Shown piece after piece: positions 10,856-22,343 of a DNA stretch of 64,000 nucleotides; position 1 is the first letter of the stretch; each line of letters begins with the position of its first letter. The notes under the pieces were generated by a model. The model did not search any database. It was not told where the DNA came from and was given only the letters and a program-made list of their open reading frames with translations. This DNA comes from Cannabis sativa (Eukaryota; Streptophyta; Magnoliopsida; Rosales; Cannabaceae). Location of the stretch: the NCBI RefSeq assembly GCF_029168945.1, contig NW_026870037.1:2232001-2296000 (forward strand). Reading direction: 5' to 3'. The position numbers and the translations under genes are program-made.

Positions 10856-12751
10856 TGTTGGGTTTTATGCCCTAAATAAAACTCATTTCAATATAATCGA
10901 TTTGTTTATTAATATAGATCGAAATAACATTTAATGTTGCATGGTTCACATGATTTATTTCATGATTATATGTACATAATGTATAAATTCATCTGAAACC
11001 CTTTTCACATACTTGATCGTGTTTATTGTGCCGTCAACACATTGGAAAGTAAACATGACTATGTGAATAAAGTTTCCTAGATTTATCAGACATAGGGTTT
11101 TACTGATATGATAATCTACAACAAGAGTTTACTTGCATTTGGAGAAATACTATGTTCTTTCCAACATTGGTTAAAGTAAAGCTCGGAGTTGGATGCATGG
11201 AGTATGCATCGGAAGGGACCGATATTGAACTTTGACTTAGATTTAATTAAACTGACCGTAAAATCTATTCAAGTCAATATCGCCTAGTTGATCCTAGATC
11301 AAATGATCTTAATCCGTATATGATTAGGCTCAATCTTGAAAGGCTATTCGTGTTCTTTGATTTGTTAGTTAAGCCTACTTTTAGGTCAGGGTGATACGTA
11401 CATTTTGGGAACACGGTAGTGCAATTGAGTGGGAGCGCTATCATAAACATGGAATCTATAGCTTCTATCTGGCGAATAGTAAGCAAAGGATGATCTCCTT
11501 CGAGCTTGACCAAACGAACATAAATGGTGGAGTACTCATTTCACATAAGCTGAAATATCATTTATACGGGGTCAAGTGTTTTAAGGAATAAATACATTGT
11601 AGGGTGTAACGGTAATTTAATCCCTTTACAGTGTAGATCATTCATATAGAGGATCATTGATCAAATTAGGATTATAACAATGGATAACTAATGATGTGTC
11701 TATATGGTGGAACATATAGAGCATTCTATATACTGAGAGTGCAATTCTAAGTTCTATGCGTGGATTCAACGAAGAATTAATAAGTTAGTGAATTTTAGTG
11801 TTAAATTCTTGATCTACTTATTGGAAGCTCGGTTATATAGACCCATGGTCCCCCCACTAGTTGAGATAATATTGCTTGTAAGACTCATGTAATTGGTTTT
11901 GATTAATCAATTATAATTCTCAAATTAGACTATGTCTATTTGTGAATTTTTCACTAAGTAAGGGCGAAATTGTAAAGAAAGAGTTTATAGGGGCATATTT
12001 GTTAATTATGATACTTTGTATGGTTCAATTAATAAATATGATAAATGACAATATTATTTAATAATTATTTATAGTTATTAAATAGTTAGAATTGGCATTT
12101 AAATGGTTGAATTAGGAAATTGGCATTTTTGAGAAAATCAGATACAAAAGGTGTTAAAATTGCAAAATTGCAAAAAGCAAGGCCCAATCCACTAAGTTTA
12201 GGGCCAGCCACTTTTGTAGGCAATTTAAACTGATATTTTCATTATTTTAATGCCAAATAATTCAAACCTAACCCTAGTGGAATGCTATAAATAGATAGTG
12301 AAGGCTTCAGGAAAATTACACTAAAATTTTCTATTTTTCCTTCAGAGAAAAACCTGAGCCTTTCTCTCTCCCTATCTTTAGCTGCCACTTCTTCTTTCTC
12401 TTCCCTCTTGAAATTTCGAAATTTCTTAGTGTATGAGTAGTGCCCACACACAGCAAGTGATACCTCAATCATAGTGAGGAAGATCGTGAAGAAAGATCAT
12501 CAGCAAAGGAGTTTCAGCATCAAAGATTCAGAGAAAGAGATCCAGGTTCAGATATTGATAATGCTCTGCTACAGAAAGGAATCAAGGGCTAGATATCTGA
12601 ACGGAAGGAGTCATATTATTCCGCTGCACCCAATGTAAGGTTTCCTAAACTTTATATGTGTTTATTTCATCGTTTTAGAAAGTTCTTATTTAGGATGTTA
12701 ATAAACATACTTGTGAGTAGATCTAAGATCCTGGTAAAATAAATTCCAACA
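10856..12751 (+). repeat. Family-1 LTR (3' LTR of element A)
   Basis: TGTTGGG to TTCCAACA, 1896 bp, with a TATA box at 12296-12304. It differs from the LTR at 6326 mainly by single bases and by several CAG/CTG-site changes in the first 500 bases, for example at 10900, 10921 and 11176. Downstream DNA changes to an unrelated gypsy-type sequence, so this is the true right end of the element. Confidence 0.9.
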
Positions 12752-13376
12752 ATATATTGGTGCCAGGTTGTGGCACAGACTCACCTAATTAGGTAGCGTA
12801 GTGATATTATATATGATGTTAAATTATGACATGGGCTTGCCTAATTAGGCAATACAATATATGATCATTTCTATTTCCATGCATATGGCTGGTTATATTA
12901 CCCAATCTTGAATGTTTTTGTTTTATCATTTCATAATAGTGAAATATATAATTAGTAATTCGATGTATTCTTCTTTGTTACATTTCTTGTTGAGTCTATA
13001 TGATTCACGGGTGCTCTTTAGTGCAGGTAAGGACAAGGAAATGTTAGAGCAACCATGAGATGACAGTCTTCTCCAACAATGTACATATTAACCTCAACAA
13101 CATGTGTGTCAAGTTTCCAGGAGTTGTTTTGGGCTGTATCTGCTGTGTATCTTAATTTTGTTTTTTGAATTGTTGTCGTATATAGTCCTTTTATAAAACT
13201 TTTATAACAGGGATCCCCAGAATACATTTTTAATGTTATTATGATGTTCGTTTTTAGTATTTTACTTTAGTCAAGTTTTTAATATTATCACAGCTTTTTA
13301 ATAATTAATTAGTCTATAAGTATTAAACTAGTTTTTAAATCACACGCGTGTCGTTCCTATGGATTAGGGTGTTACA
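12752..13376 (+). repeat. Ty3/gypsy-type LTR, right-hand part
   Basis: The stretch ends GGGTGTTACA, a common gypsy LTR terminus, and is related to the minus-strand LTR at 48738-50883. The best shared block is 13005-13095, which reads TGATTCACGGGTG, then GCAGGTAAGG, then GCAACCATGAGATGACAG. Its reverse complement is found at about 49020-49105. Only the last 625 bases are visible, because element A covers the left side. No gypsy coding sequence adjoins it here, so it may be a solo LTR or a 3' LTR. Confidence 0.7.
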
Positions 13377-14985
13377 CTATCACTCCTCAACGTGGGCTTA
13401 GACAAGGTGATCCCATGTCTCCTTATCTTTTTTTACTTTATGCTGAGGACCTTTCGAGATTGGTTAGAAGGGATTGTGATAATAAATTATTGTATGTGTT
13501 TCTTGTGGTCGGGGTGGCCTTGTTATTTTGCACTTGCTATTTACTGATGATAGTTTGTTCTTTTTCAAGGCTTTTGATGTGTGTTGTGTGAGATTTCGAC
13601 AACTTTTGAGTTGCTATGGAGCGGCCTCAAGATAGTTAGTAAATTTTGACAAGTCTGTAGTGTGTTTTAGCCCCAATGTCATTATTTAAGTTTTCCTTGT
13701 TTTGCGGGAGACAACGAGACAGGGTTGTTTAATTCTATTCGAGATAGGATTTTGAGAAGCTTAATGGGTGGAAATTGAAATTGATCTCTATGGCGGGACG
13801 AGAGATTCTCATCAAAGCAGTTATCAAGTCCACTCCTACTTATTCTATGAATCTTTTTAAGCTTCCAAAGACATTTATCACAAAATTCCATCATATGTGT
13901 GCTCGCTTTTGGTGGGGTGGTAATGATGCAAAAAATAAAAGATGCATGGTGTACTTGGGACACACTTTATTTACATAAGGATGATGAAGGTATGGGATTC
14001 AAGGACATTCGCTTATTTAATTAGGCTCTCTTGGCTAAGCAAGCTTCTCACATTTACAATTTTCCTGATTCTTTGGCTGGTTCTATGTTAAAGGGTCTGT
14101 ATTTTCGAAAGTGGTCCTTTGCCGAGATCAAGAAATCAAAGAGTGGCTCTTTTGTGTGGAAAAACATCTTATGGGAGAAAGAATATTTTGACTCTAGGGC
14201 TGTTTGGCGTGTGGGGAATGGGAAGGACGTTGCTATTTATTCTGGCAATTGGATTCCTTCAGTTTTGCCTTTCATTTTGTCTGCTCCTTGTCAAATTGAT
14301 GGATCTAGTAAGGTGTCTGTGTTAAGGAAAGACTTGGGTGTTTGGGATAATGTGTTAATTCGATCCATTTTCTTACCTCATGAAGCTGAATCTATGATTT
14401 CTATCCATCGTTCCTCACATGATGTGGCTAATAAAATAATTTAGAACTTTGAGAATTCAGGTTGGTATTATGTTGAGAGTGGTTATTGACTTGGCCTTTG
14501 TAATCTGGTTCATCCTCGTGCTTCTCTATCTAGTAGCGCATTTGGTTGGTGGAAAAAGATTTGGTCTCTTAATCTTCCTCCAAACATTAGACTCTTTACT
14601 CGACAAGTGTTACACAATTGGATTCCCACTAAAATTAATTTAACACGTCGTGGTCTATTATCTAATGTGTTATGTCCTTTGTGTGGGTTGGAAGGTGAAA
14701 CTACTCATCATGCTCTTTGGGGGTGTACTACATTGTTACAGTGCAGGAAACTCTGTGAGTTTGTGTGAAGGGATCCTCTTGTTCATTGTGTGGATTTTCT
14801 TGAATTCATTCATGGGTTTATTGATTCCCTTTCAAAGGAGATGATTGAATTGGTTATGGTGACTTTTTGGAGGATTTGGTTCAGATTTAATAAAATGGTC
14901 CATAACAACATTGAACCGACTCCTGTGCTTACTGTGCATTGGGCCCGTAATTACGTGGGGACGTTTAATAACAAATAGGCATCGG
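13377..14985 (+). pseudogene. LINE reverse transcriptase and zinc-binding domain, 5'-truncated
   Basis: The frame opens with PQRGLRQGDPMSPYLF, a plant LINE reverse transcriptase signature, at about 13390-13440. A degenerate catalytic box, FTDDS in place of FADDS, lies near 13533-13550. Then come the thumb region with AGREILIKA and ARFWWGG (13775-13925), a LALLAKQ-like and W-NG region (14025-14260), and a zinc-binding zf-RVT motif CPLCG...HALWGC near 14665-14725. Frames change several times, so it is dead. LINE enzymes of this kind copy their own RNA at a nicked target. The 5' part (endonuclease) is missing; the gypsy LTR directly precedes it. Confidence 0.8.
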
Positions 14986-15021
14986 TGATGGCTCCCACCT
15001 GTTGGAAGGTGGCTAACATCC

Positions 15022-15899
15022 TATTGTTGATGGAATTTTTACAACACCAAAAATAAATTATGATAATAATAATATGGAGAATTTATGCGAGTGCTCAACC
15101 CAAAATGGAGAGTATTCAAATTATGGACACAAAATACTTAATAAAAACTGGAAATATAAAAAACACAAGAGAATATAGTGGTTCAGTCAGATCACGGTCT
15201 GCTTAGTCCACTGCTGCAAGGATTTCTGCCTTGTCTATTCCGTGGTGGATCACCCCTTTATATGCAAAGCAAGTGTCCATTCATTTACACAGAGATTGAA
15301 TTCATTATCAATCCGTTCGTACATTGAATTACAATAACTAAACTAAAAAAAGTAAACATAATAAATGAAGAACAGTCTCCAGTTTAATTCACTAAATACA
15401 GCAACGTATGTGACTTCTATAGTGCGAGTTGGATGTTCACATTCTTACATAAGCTCACAGGCTTGAAATGCATTCGAGACTAGTCGAGTCTAGGATCTCT
15501 GTGTCCTCTTGAAGTCGCTTATACAGACATCTCGTAATGAGCTGATAAACTAAGACATGCGAGTCTGTATCAGTTTATCAAGGCTGTTGGGTCAACTGGA
15601 CCAGCTCGCAGAGCAGAGAATCGATTTCTATGTTTTCGCAGGAGGAACTTGGGGATACTTGCATATACCCTGGTACATACGAGTTTGAAACCGTTCCTTG
15701 GTCCTACATTATGCGAGCCATACGAATGCGATTAGACTCGGTCATGTTCGCATCATCTCGCTCAATTCAGTTCAGGCGAGGTTCACATTCGAGGGGTCTC
15801 TCATCGACATCTCAGCTCTCCTCGAGGAAAGTGAATACACGTGTCTTTTTAATAGGAGTCCGGTCTCGAGTTTCTAGGTGAGAAAATCTCACTATAACA
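15022..15899 (-). mobile_element. Solo LTR inserted in the LINE
   Basis: CATCC is present at 15017-15021 and again at 15900-15904, flanking 878 bp with no coding sequence. On the minus strand the insert begins TGTTATAGTGAGATTTTC, a good LTR start, and ends in CAATA in place of the usual CA terminus. LINE sequence continues on the other side (zinc-binding domain to the left, RNase H to the right), which supports a single clean insertion. The right half is unusually rich in CGAG/CTCG motifs. It is a different LTR family from the 1.9-kb ones. Confidence 0.65.
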
Positions 15900-15904
15900 C
15901 ATCC

Positions 15905-16500
15905 CTACTGGTGGGATGGTGTCTCAGACAGCCCCTCTTCAGGTAGTCTCGAAATGGAAACCTCCCCTACTTGGTTATCTCAAAGTCAATACAGATGCCG
16001 CTATCAGTTCTTTGGGCAATTGTAGTGGCTTGGGTGTGGTGATTCATAATCATTTTGGAATAGATGTAGCTTCTTCAAGTTGGCATTTGGATGACTGCTT
16101 GTTCCTAAAGTCGCTGAAGCTTTGGCTATCTGTAAGGTGCTATTTTAATGCATCTCTTTTGGGCATGGAAACATTATTGCTGAGTCTACTTATCTGAATA
16201 TTGTGCTTAAAGATGTTAATTTTGGGTCTAGTTTTAGATGATATTATTGGTCTTGGTAATAGGCTCCAAGATGTTAATTTTGTGCATTGTAATAGATCTT
16301 GTAATGGTGTTCCCCATACTTTGGCCAAACTTGCTTTAACATATGTAAAAAGTGTAGTTTGGTGGCCAGGGAATCCTACTTGTATTCAAAACATATTAAT
16401 AGCAGATGCTATTTTTGAATAAATCCTCGCTCCCACCTTTGTAGAGCATTTGTTGCTCTTAGTGTTTGGTGGTTGAGAACGTTTTCTCAAAAAAAAAAAA
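15905..16500 (+). pseudogene. LINE RNase H-like domain and poly-A tail
   Basis: The frame at 15916-16197 reads WKPPLLGYLKVNTDAA, the start of the plant RVT_3 RNase H-like domain carried at the end of some LINEs, followed by GLGVVIHN. After a frame change, 16201-16422 holds NFVHCNRSCNGVPHTLAKLA, the usual domain end. A poly-A run at 16489-16500 marks the 3' end of the retroposed copy. Together with 13377-14985 this gives one LINE fragment on the plus strand, broken by frameshifts and by the solo LTR. Confidence 0.8.
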
Positions 16501-16825
16501 TCAACGATATGATGTACTAACACACTAATTAAGTGTAATGTTTTGTATAATATATTGACCAAGTAGATAAGATCAAATAAGATGTATTTTTTACATCAAA
16601 TTTGGATTGATTATAATTATTGAATTTAATCAGTACACTACTACAAAAAGTACTATTCTTGTCGATCTTCAAATTGATTTTTTTAAGACCACCATTAATA
16701 AAAGTAAGTGACTGTTTAAAACAGTACACTATAGTTAAGTTTTCTCGACAATTTTAAATAGTCATTTAGTATTCTTGATGGTTTTAAATAGTTACAAGAT
16801 GAAAATTGAAACAAGGTGTTTTAAA

Positions 16826-16861
16826 GGGAATCCCCAACAGTATAAATTGTTGGGGATTCCC
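16826..16861. repeat. Perfect 14-bp hairpin
   Basis: GGGAATCCCCAACA and its exact reverse complement are separated by the 8-base loop GTATAAAT. A shorter related palindrome, GGGGTAATTCCCC, lies near 17080. It sits about 190 bases inside the left CACTA-like end, where subterminal transposase-binding repeats are expected. Confidence 0.8.
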
Positions 16862-17123
16862 ATGTAAATATAAAAGGGGCTTTTTTATTTTTACATTTCA
16901 AAATAATTTTTTTTGTATTTTTACAGAATTCTACATAGAAACCCCTATTGCAACTAGCGCTCCAACTTAAATCGCAATAAAAAATTGTACAGCAACCCAC
17001 ATAGAAACCACCGGAGAAACTACTTTAGAAACCCAAACCGTAAATTTGAAGAAAAAAAAGTTAAAAAAAATAGTATATGGGGTAATTCCCCAATATAAAA
17101 CCCTTTCAATGTTTCACATCTCA

Positions 17124-17126
<3 letters not shown>

Positions 17127-17189
<63 letters not shown>
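17127..17189. repeat. (TC)n microsatellite
   Basis: About 31 TC units without interruption, in a leader-like region of the CACTA-like element. Its antisense reading as Arg-Glu repeats is not a protein. Confidence 0.95.
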
Positions 17190-17192
<3 letters not shown>

Positions 17193-19569
17193 CCACGTGC
17201 AACCACCGCCACTGCCACCTCCTTCTCTCTCCATACTCGATCTTTCTCCAACCTCGCTCTCTCTGTTATGGATCTCCATTTTTTCCTAGATCCGTCAAAG
17301 AACGGCAAGACCCGTCGTGGGTCTCTCTATCTCTCTCTCGGCATGCAACCCACAACCACCGTCTCCACAATCATTCGTTAGTGAGCCACCCACAACCACC
17401 GCCTCTATAGGTATATATATATTAATTTATTTATTTTTATTTTTTAAAATACATATTTATTTACATATTTATATGTAAATAAATATATTTAAGTATGTAT
17501 TATTTTTTTAATGAAAATATGTTATGTAATTATTTATTTAGTATTGCTTTTTTTAAAAAAAATAAATAAATTGAATTGGTATTGTTTAGTTTGATAATAG
17601 ATATGTTAGGTATATTGTTGTGTGCATAGCTAAAATGTTTGTGAAAAAATTTCATAAATTGTCTTTAGTATATTTTGAATTAGAAAGATTTATAAATTTT
17701 TTCATAGCATTTAAGTTTTAATGTTAATGTTTAATTTGTTATTAAGAAACATATGTGGAATGTGTAACTAGTTTAGTTAAAGATTTTTTTAGTGAAAGTT
17801 TAGTAGTTTTTGAAAGATAAAAAGTTTAGTATACTTTAAGTAATGTATATGTGATATGCATGTTTAAGTTAATTTTAATTTTGATCTAAGTTAATTTTAA
17901 TTGTGAAATGTTAATTGTTAATTTTCTTAAGTTTTTATTTTTGGTGATACCGTTTAAAAAATTTATGGACGCTATACTAGACTTGGTAATCTACTAAAAT
18001 TATTTTCCTTAATCTTTTACAAATTTTAGAAACGTTTGAAGTGTTTAGCTATTGTTAATTTTAATTTTGTTTAAGTATTACTTTATTAGTTGTGATTTTG
18101 TTCGAGGATGTTGATTAAGAACTTTATTGGAGATAGTAAGTTACTAAAATTTTGTTCTTAATATTTTATAAATATTAGTAGAGTTTGAATATCCTAGATA
18201 TTCATTTGTAGTGAAGTAGGTTATGAAATTAATTGTATTGCGGTAGGATGGGTGGAATATGCATGTAAGATAAATTTGAATATCTTAAATATTCATTCGT
18301 AGTGAAGTAAGTTATACGAATATATGTATTGTGATCAGATAAGTGGATACTTTTTTTATATTTTTAATGTTATTTTGTTTATGTTGTATTATTTTGTGTG
18401 CTTTGTTTCTTATTTGATGCATGTTTAAAATTTTCGGGAACATCTGATTATAGTTGTTATACTTTCAAAATTTCGATAAAATTAAGATAAATTTTACTAA
18501 AAATACATAAATATTAAAAAAAAAAGTATTATATTCTAGTAAAAGTTCATATATGTGTGGTAATTAATTTAACTAATTAACTACTACACATATTCAAATA
18601 AATAATTGAATTTTTTTTAATGGTTTCAGAATAGATGAAACTTGGTTTAATAATTTTAATGTTACTAATTAATAATTTCATTCTTTTATTTTTCAGGACA
18701 AAAGGTTCGACACCCCGTATACAAATGATGAGACTAATGTTTATTACATTTTAATTTATGTTTATATTTTTTCATTAAGTAATTAGTTTTATATAATTTA
18801 CGATTTGTATATTTTTTTTGATTAACTTAGTTAAATAGATTTTGATATTACAAATATTTTTAAATTACAAATAATGTTAAATTAATTATTTTTGTTGTTA
18901 TATAAAATTGTAATAATCTAAAATGTTCAAGCTCGTGAAAAAAAGGCATAAAATTTGTATTTTTTCTCTATTTTAAAATGCAACATAAAAAAAAATGTTG
19001 TTGTAAAACTTAAATTTTTTTGTTTTGGCACCATCACTCATAGTATAGGTGATTGTGCAAAACAATGAGCAATTCTTCTTAGTATTGTCGATAATTTTTA
19101 AGTGTCAGGAAATATTTTTCTGACATTTTTCAACTGAGCAATTTTATAGATATGTTTAATTATAAGGAACATAATAGGAGTTAAAGATAAACACCTGCAA
19201 TAAATATATGTATTAGGGGTGACAAAAGTCACTCCTAAAACCATAGAAAATTACCTCTAATGATTATTAGAAGCAACAAGTCGCTCTTAAAAAGTCGCCT
19301 CTAATAATTCGCGTCTACAAGTACTATTAGGAGCAACAAAAAAGTCACCTATAATTATGGGCAATAATGTTGCCCCTAAAAGTAATCGACGAAATTTTGA
19401 ACTTTATTTTTAAGGGCGATAGTATAAAATTACCCCTAAAAAGCATTTCCAGAAAAGTATTTTTGATTTTTAAGAACAACATATATGTCGCTCCTAAAAG
19501 TTTTTCAATTAAAAAAAAATATTTATCATATATATTAACACATACCATATAAATATTCATATATATATG

Positions 19570-20965
19570 GAGGAGGTTTCAATGGTTACATTTTTATTGT
19601 AACCATCATGGTTGCATTTTTTTTAACCATTGGATCACTATTAAATGGTTGTGATTAATTTAGAAATTAAATAAAAATAAATAAAAAATGACCTGTAACC
19701 TGATATTAACCTGTTAATTTATTTACTTTTAAGACTTTAATTAGGATTAATTATATTTTAAAATTAAATTAAGTATAATTATTAATTAATTTTTTGTAAT
19801 TTATTATTAAATAAGGATCTTTTAGCAATTTATTTTTGTATACTTAAATTATTTAAATTTTTATAACAAAACTCTTTATAATTTAAAATTATACACATAT
19901 AATTTCATAATTATAATTTTATTATAAAATTATTAAACTTAATTATTTAATTTTTTATTTAAATATTTATAAAGTGAAAAATAAAATAGATTACGGTGAA
20001 AAAGAATAGAGGGACTTAATGGCAGATGGTTTGAAATTGTGATAGATTATGGTGAGAAAGAAGAGAGGAAATGTTGGATTTCACAAATGTGAAAGATTAC
20101 GTTCATTTTTATTCAGCTTCTTCCAATAATGATTTTTCTTCCCTTACTTGAACAAAACCCTCAGAAATTGATAGCTAACACAATCTTCCTTTCGGAAGTG
20201 AATAATCTTCTGGAAAAGTTCCAAAATACAATAAGCAAGATTTGAGGTGGAAAGGCAAATCAACATAGCTGAGAGAGAGAATTTCAAAAATTCCTACGAG
20301 TTGAGGATTTGTTTTTAACTCAAAATATAATATCATTAAGAACTTTTTTCCATTCAGATTGAACCTTCTTTTTTCTAGATAGTAAACCAGTTATGGCCCC
20401 TATTGCAAGCGGCAAACCTCGACATTTTTTGAGAATCTCATAAGATAATTTCACTAACTCTTCAGGGCAACAACCATTAAACTCATGTCTAAATGTCTTT
20501 TTAGAAAATAGCTCAAGAGCCATTTTATTATGTAAAAAAAATTAATTATTTAAAAATTTATTATAAGCTTGAGGCCCAGCACTAACTTGAGGCCTCATCA
20601 TCTAATTGTAAAAAAATAAATTATTTAAAAATTTATTATTATGAGAGAATTTTAATTTATATAAAAATAAGTTTATTTTTTTAAAAAAAAAAATCGTAAA
20701 TATTATAATTAAATAACTTAACTGTTAAAATAATTATAGTATGGATTTATATATAAATAAAAAAAATTATTTATAAATTTTAATTGCTTAAAAAGGTTTT
20801 GTTAAATATTTATTTAATTATTTAAAAAATAATTAATTATAATTAATTAATTCTAAAAATGTAATTTTTGCCTATTCGTAACCTGCTGTTACAGGTTAAA
20901 AAAAATATAAACATATAGTTACAATAAAAATGTAACCATTGAATAATCACCTATTCACATATATA
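19570..20965. mobile_element. Nested TIR element (Pack-type) carrying an NB-ARC fragment
   Basis: The ends are inverted copies of AATGGTTACATTTTTATTG followed by TAAC (left from about 19581, right ending about 20952). The outer few bases are less exact (GGAGGAGGTT against AGGTGATTAT). Flanks are AT dinucleotide runs on both sides, so the TSD cannot be defined and the superfamily is uncertain; a Mutator-like origin is plausible. Between the ends are AT-rich DNA and a resistance-gene fragment, so it appears to have picked up host sequence. Confidence 0.55.
20153..20523 (-). pseudogene. Captured NB-ARC (CC-NBS-LRR resistance gene) fragment
   Basis: The frame from 20523 down reads ALELFSKKTF, then CPEELVKLSYEILKKCRGLP followed by LAIGAI. 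This is the GLPLA motif region of plant NB-ARC ATPase domains, which act as nucleotide switches in intracellular immune receptors. After a frameshift near 20325 the homology continues as ELKTNP, then ILSLSYVDLP, LKSCLLYFGTFPEDY and ISEGF, the RNBS-D region. Only about 120 residues are covered. There is no P-loop, leucine-rich repeats or start context, and the surrounding DNA is AT-rich filler. It is a gene fragment, not a receptor gene. Confidence 0.8.
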
Positions 20966-21718
20966 TCTCTTTATATATATACATACACATATAAATATAC
21001 ATACACACAAATATATACATATACAACTATTAAAATATATATATATATATATGCATATATTTGTAAAAATACATAATCTTACACATATACAAACACTAAA
21101 AATCTAAATTTTAATACTATTATCAATAAATCCATAACTTTGTATACTTACAAATAAAGTCTAGAACAACTTTGTTCTAGATTTAATTGTAAGTATACCA
21201 AAACTATGAATTACCCCAAATCAAAACTAAAAAATTGAAAAAAAAATTAAAAACAAAAACAAACCTTGTTCGAAGTTAATGGCGTTAATGGCCGCACCCT
21301 GTTCTTCTTTTTCTTCTTGCTCGATTTCTTGGATTGAAGGTGTTAATGAAGTTTTTTTGTGGGTTGAAGAAGGGGTATTTTGAAGAAGAAGAGAGAAATC
21401 TAAAAAAATGGGTAAAGTAGCTCGTGAAAGAAGTAGATTTGAGATTTTAATAGGCATACTATTAGACGCGACAATAGGGGCAACAAAGTCGCCCCTAATG
21501 CCTTGATCATGTTAGTGGCAAGGCATTAGGGGGGACAAAAGTTTCCCCTATAGTTTGAGCGGGAAAATTTCAGTCTATTTGTAACTATTGGGTTTTAACT
21601 TTTTAGGGGCGACTAAGCTTCTAATAGTTTTAGGGGCGACATGTGTCACCCCTAATGTTGGACAGATTAAAAAAATTCAAGTTTCTTTAGAGGTGACATT
21701 TAATTGTTGTCCCTAATC

Positions 21719-22264
21719 TAGGGCTGTACAAAAAATTCGTAAACCGCCCAAACCGAATAACCTGCCCAAACCAAACTGATAAAAATTACAAACCGAAATA
21801 ACTCGAAAAAATTACAAATCGCCCAATCTGTTAATTGGGCGGGTTGAAAATAGGTCCAACCCGCCCAATTAAACTGAATAACCCGACCAACCCGATTTTG
21901 GGTTTTATTTTTTTTTTACTTTTTAGTTTTTATTATATATAACATGAATGATTAAATATATAGTAATATAGAATTATATACTTAATTGTTAGTTTTAAAG
22001 ACATACATATTGTGGTGTGCTTTGGTGGAATTTGATATTTTTAATTTATCTTTTTAATTTTTATTGACTTTGAAACCAAAAAAAGAAAAAAAAGTTTGGT
22101 CGGTTTGGGCGGGTTAACCTGACCAAACCGTCCAAACCGTTGGTCAGCTTACAATTTTCTTTTTAAATTGGGCGGGTTGCACTTAAATTTTAGCAAACCG
22201 AACTTTAGATTGGGTTAGAAAATATATAGGATAAACTGCCCAAACCGACCGATGCACAACCATA
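21719..22264. mobile_element. hAT-type non-autonomous element, TSD CCCTAATC
   Basis: The 8-bp sequence CCCTAATC is present at 21711-21718 and 22265-22272. The ends are TAGGGCTGTACA and, reversed, TATGGTTGTGCA. The subterminal halves repeat GGGCGGGTT and AACCCGCCC in both orientations. The element is 546 bp with no protein. An 8-bp TSD with TAGGG-type ends is the hAT pattern. Confidence 0.8.
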
Positions 22265-22343
22265 CCCTAATCCCCTTACTATTAGATGCAACTTTCTGTT
22301 GCCTCAAAATTGATCGCCCCTAAAAGTCATATTTATTGTAGTG

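Larger units (their letters stand above)
1..12751 (+). mobile_element. Family-1 copia-type retroelement A, tandem three-LTR form, 5' end outside window
   Basis: Position 1 corresponds to position 25811 of the complete copy at 23833-33980, so only about 85 bases of internal sequence and the 5' LTR are missing on the left. The order seen is internal region (1-6325), LTR (6326-8218), a second partial internal region (8219-10855) and another LTR (10856-12751). Each LTR begins TGTTGGG, ends CCAACA and is preceded by the purine-rich tract AAGTGGGAG, the usual copia arrangement. The internal regions hold only wrecked integrase, reverse transcriptase and RNase H. The right flank begins ATATA, but the matching TSD lies outside the window. 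The element is inserted into, or next to, the gypsy LTR that follows. Confidence 0.85.
16636..19191 (+). mobile_element. CACTA-like element, left end recognised, right end not found
   Basis: It begins CACTACTACAAAAAGTACT, typical of CACTA transposon termini. The following 150 bases resemble the reverse complement of the right end of the element at 46668-47755 (shared TTTAAATAGT and GTATTC-TGA-GGTTTTAAAT). A 14-bp perfect hairpin lies at 16826-16861. The middle holds a pyrimidine microsatellite and a leader-like GC-richer stretch (17190-17410) that runs into GTATATATAT, resembling a 5' exon and donor site. No transposase is readable, and I see no protein in 17420-19190. The right TIR was not found; the next element may have replaced or split it. 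Confidence 0.5.
19192..22343. mobile_element. CACTA-like non-autonomous element with nested insertions, TSD AAA
   Basis: The left end CACCTGCAATAAATAT and the right end (reverse complement CACTACAATAAATAT) are inverted copies, both followed by TTAGGGG(C/T)GA motifs, and AAA flanks both sides. Subterminal zones repeat TAGGGGCGAC-type blocks many times (19210-19400, 21470-21720, 22270-22320), as CACTA elements do. No transposase is visible; a 76-codon minus-strand frame at 21227-21457 has no recognisable domain. A TIR element with an NB-ARC fragment and a hAT element are nested inside. Confidence 0.65.

Noticed and set aside
19345..19560. Overlapping 71- and 61-codon frames on opposite strands
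   Set aside because: They fall in CACTA subterminal repeats, where inverted TTTTTAGGGGC-type motifs keep both strands open by chance.
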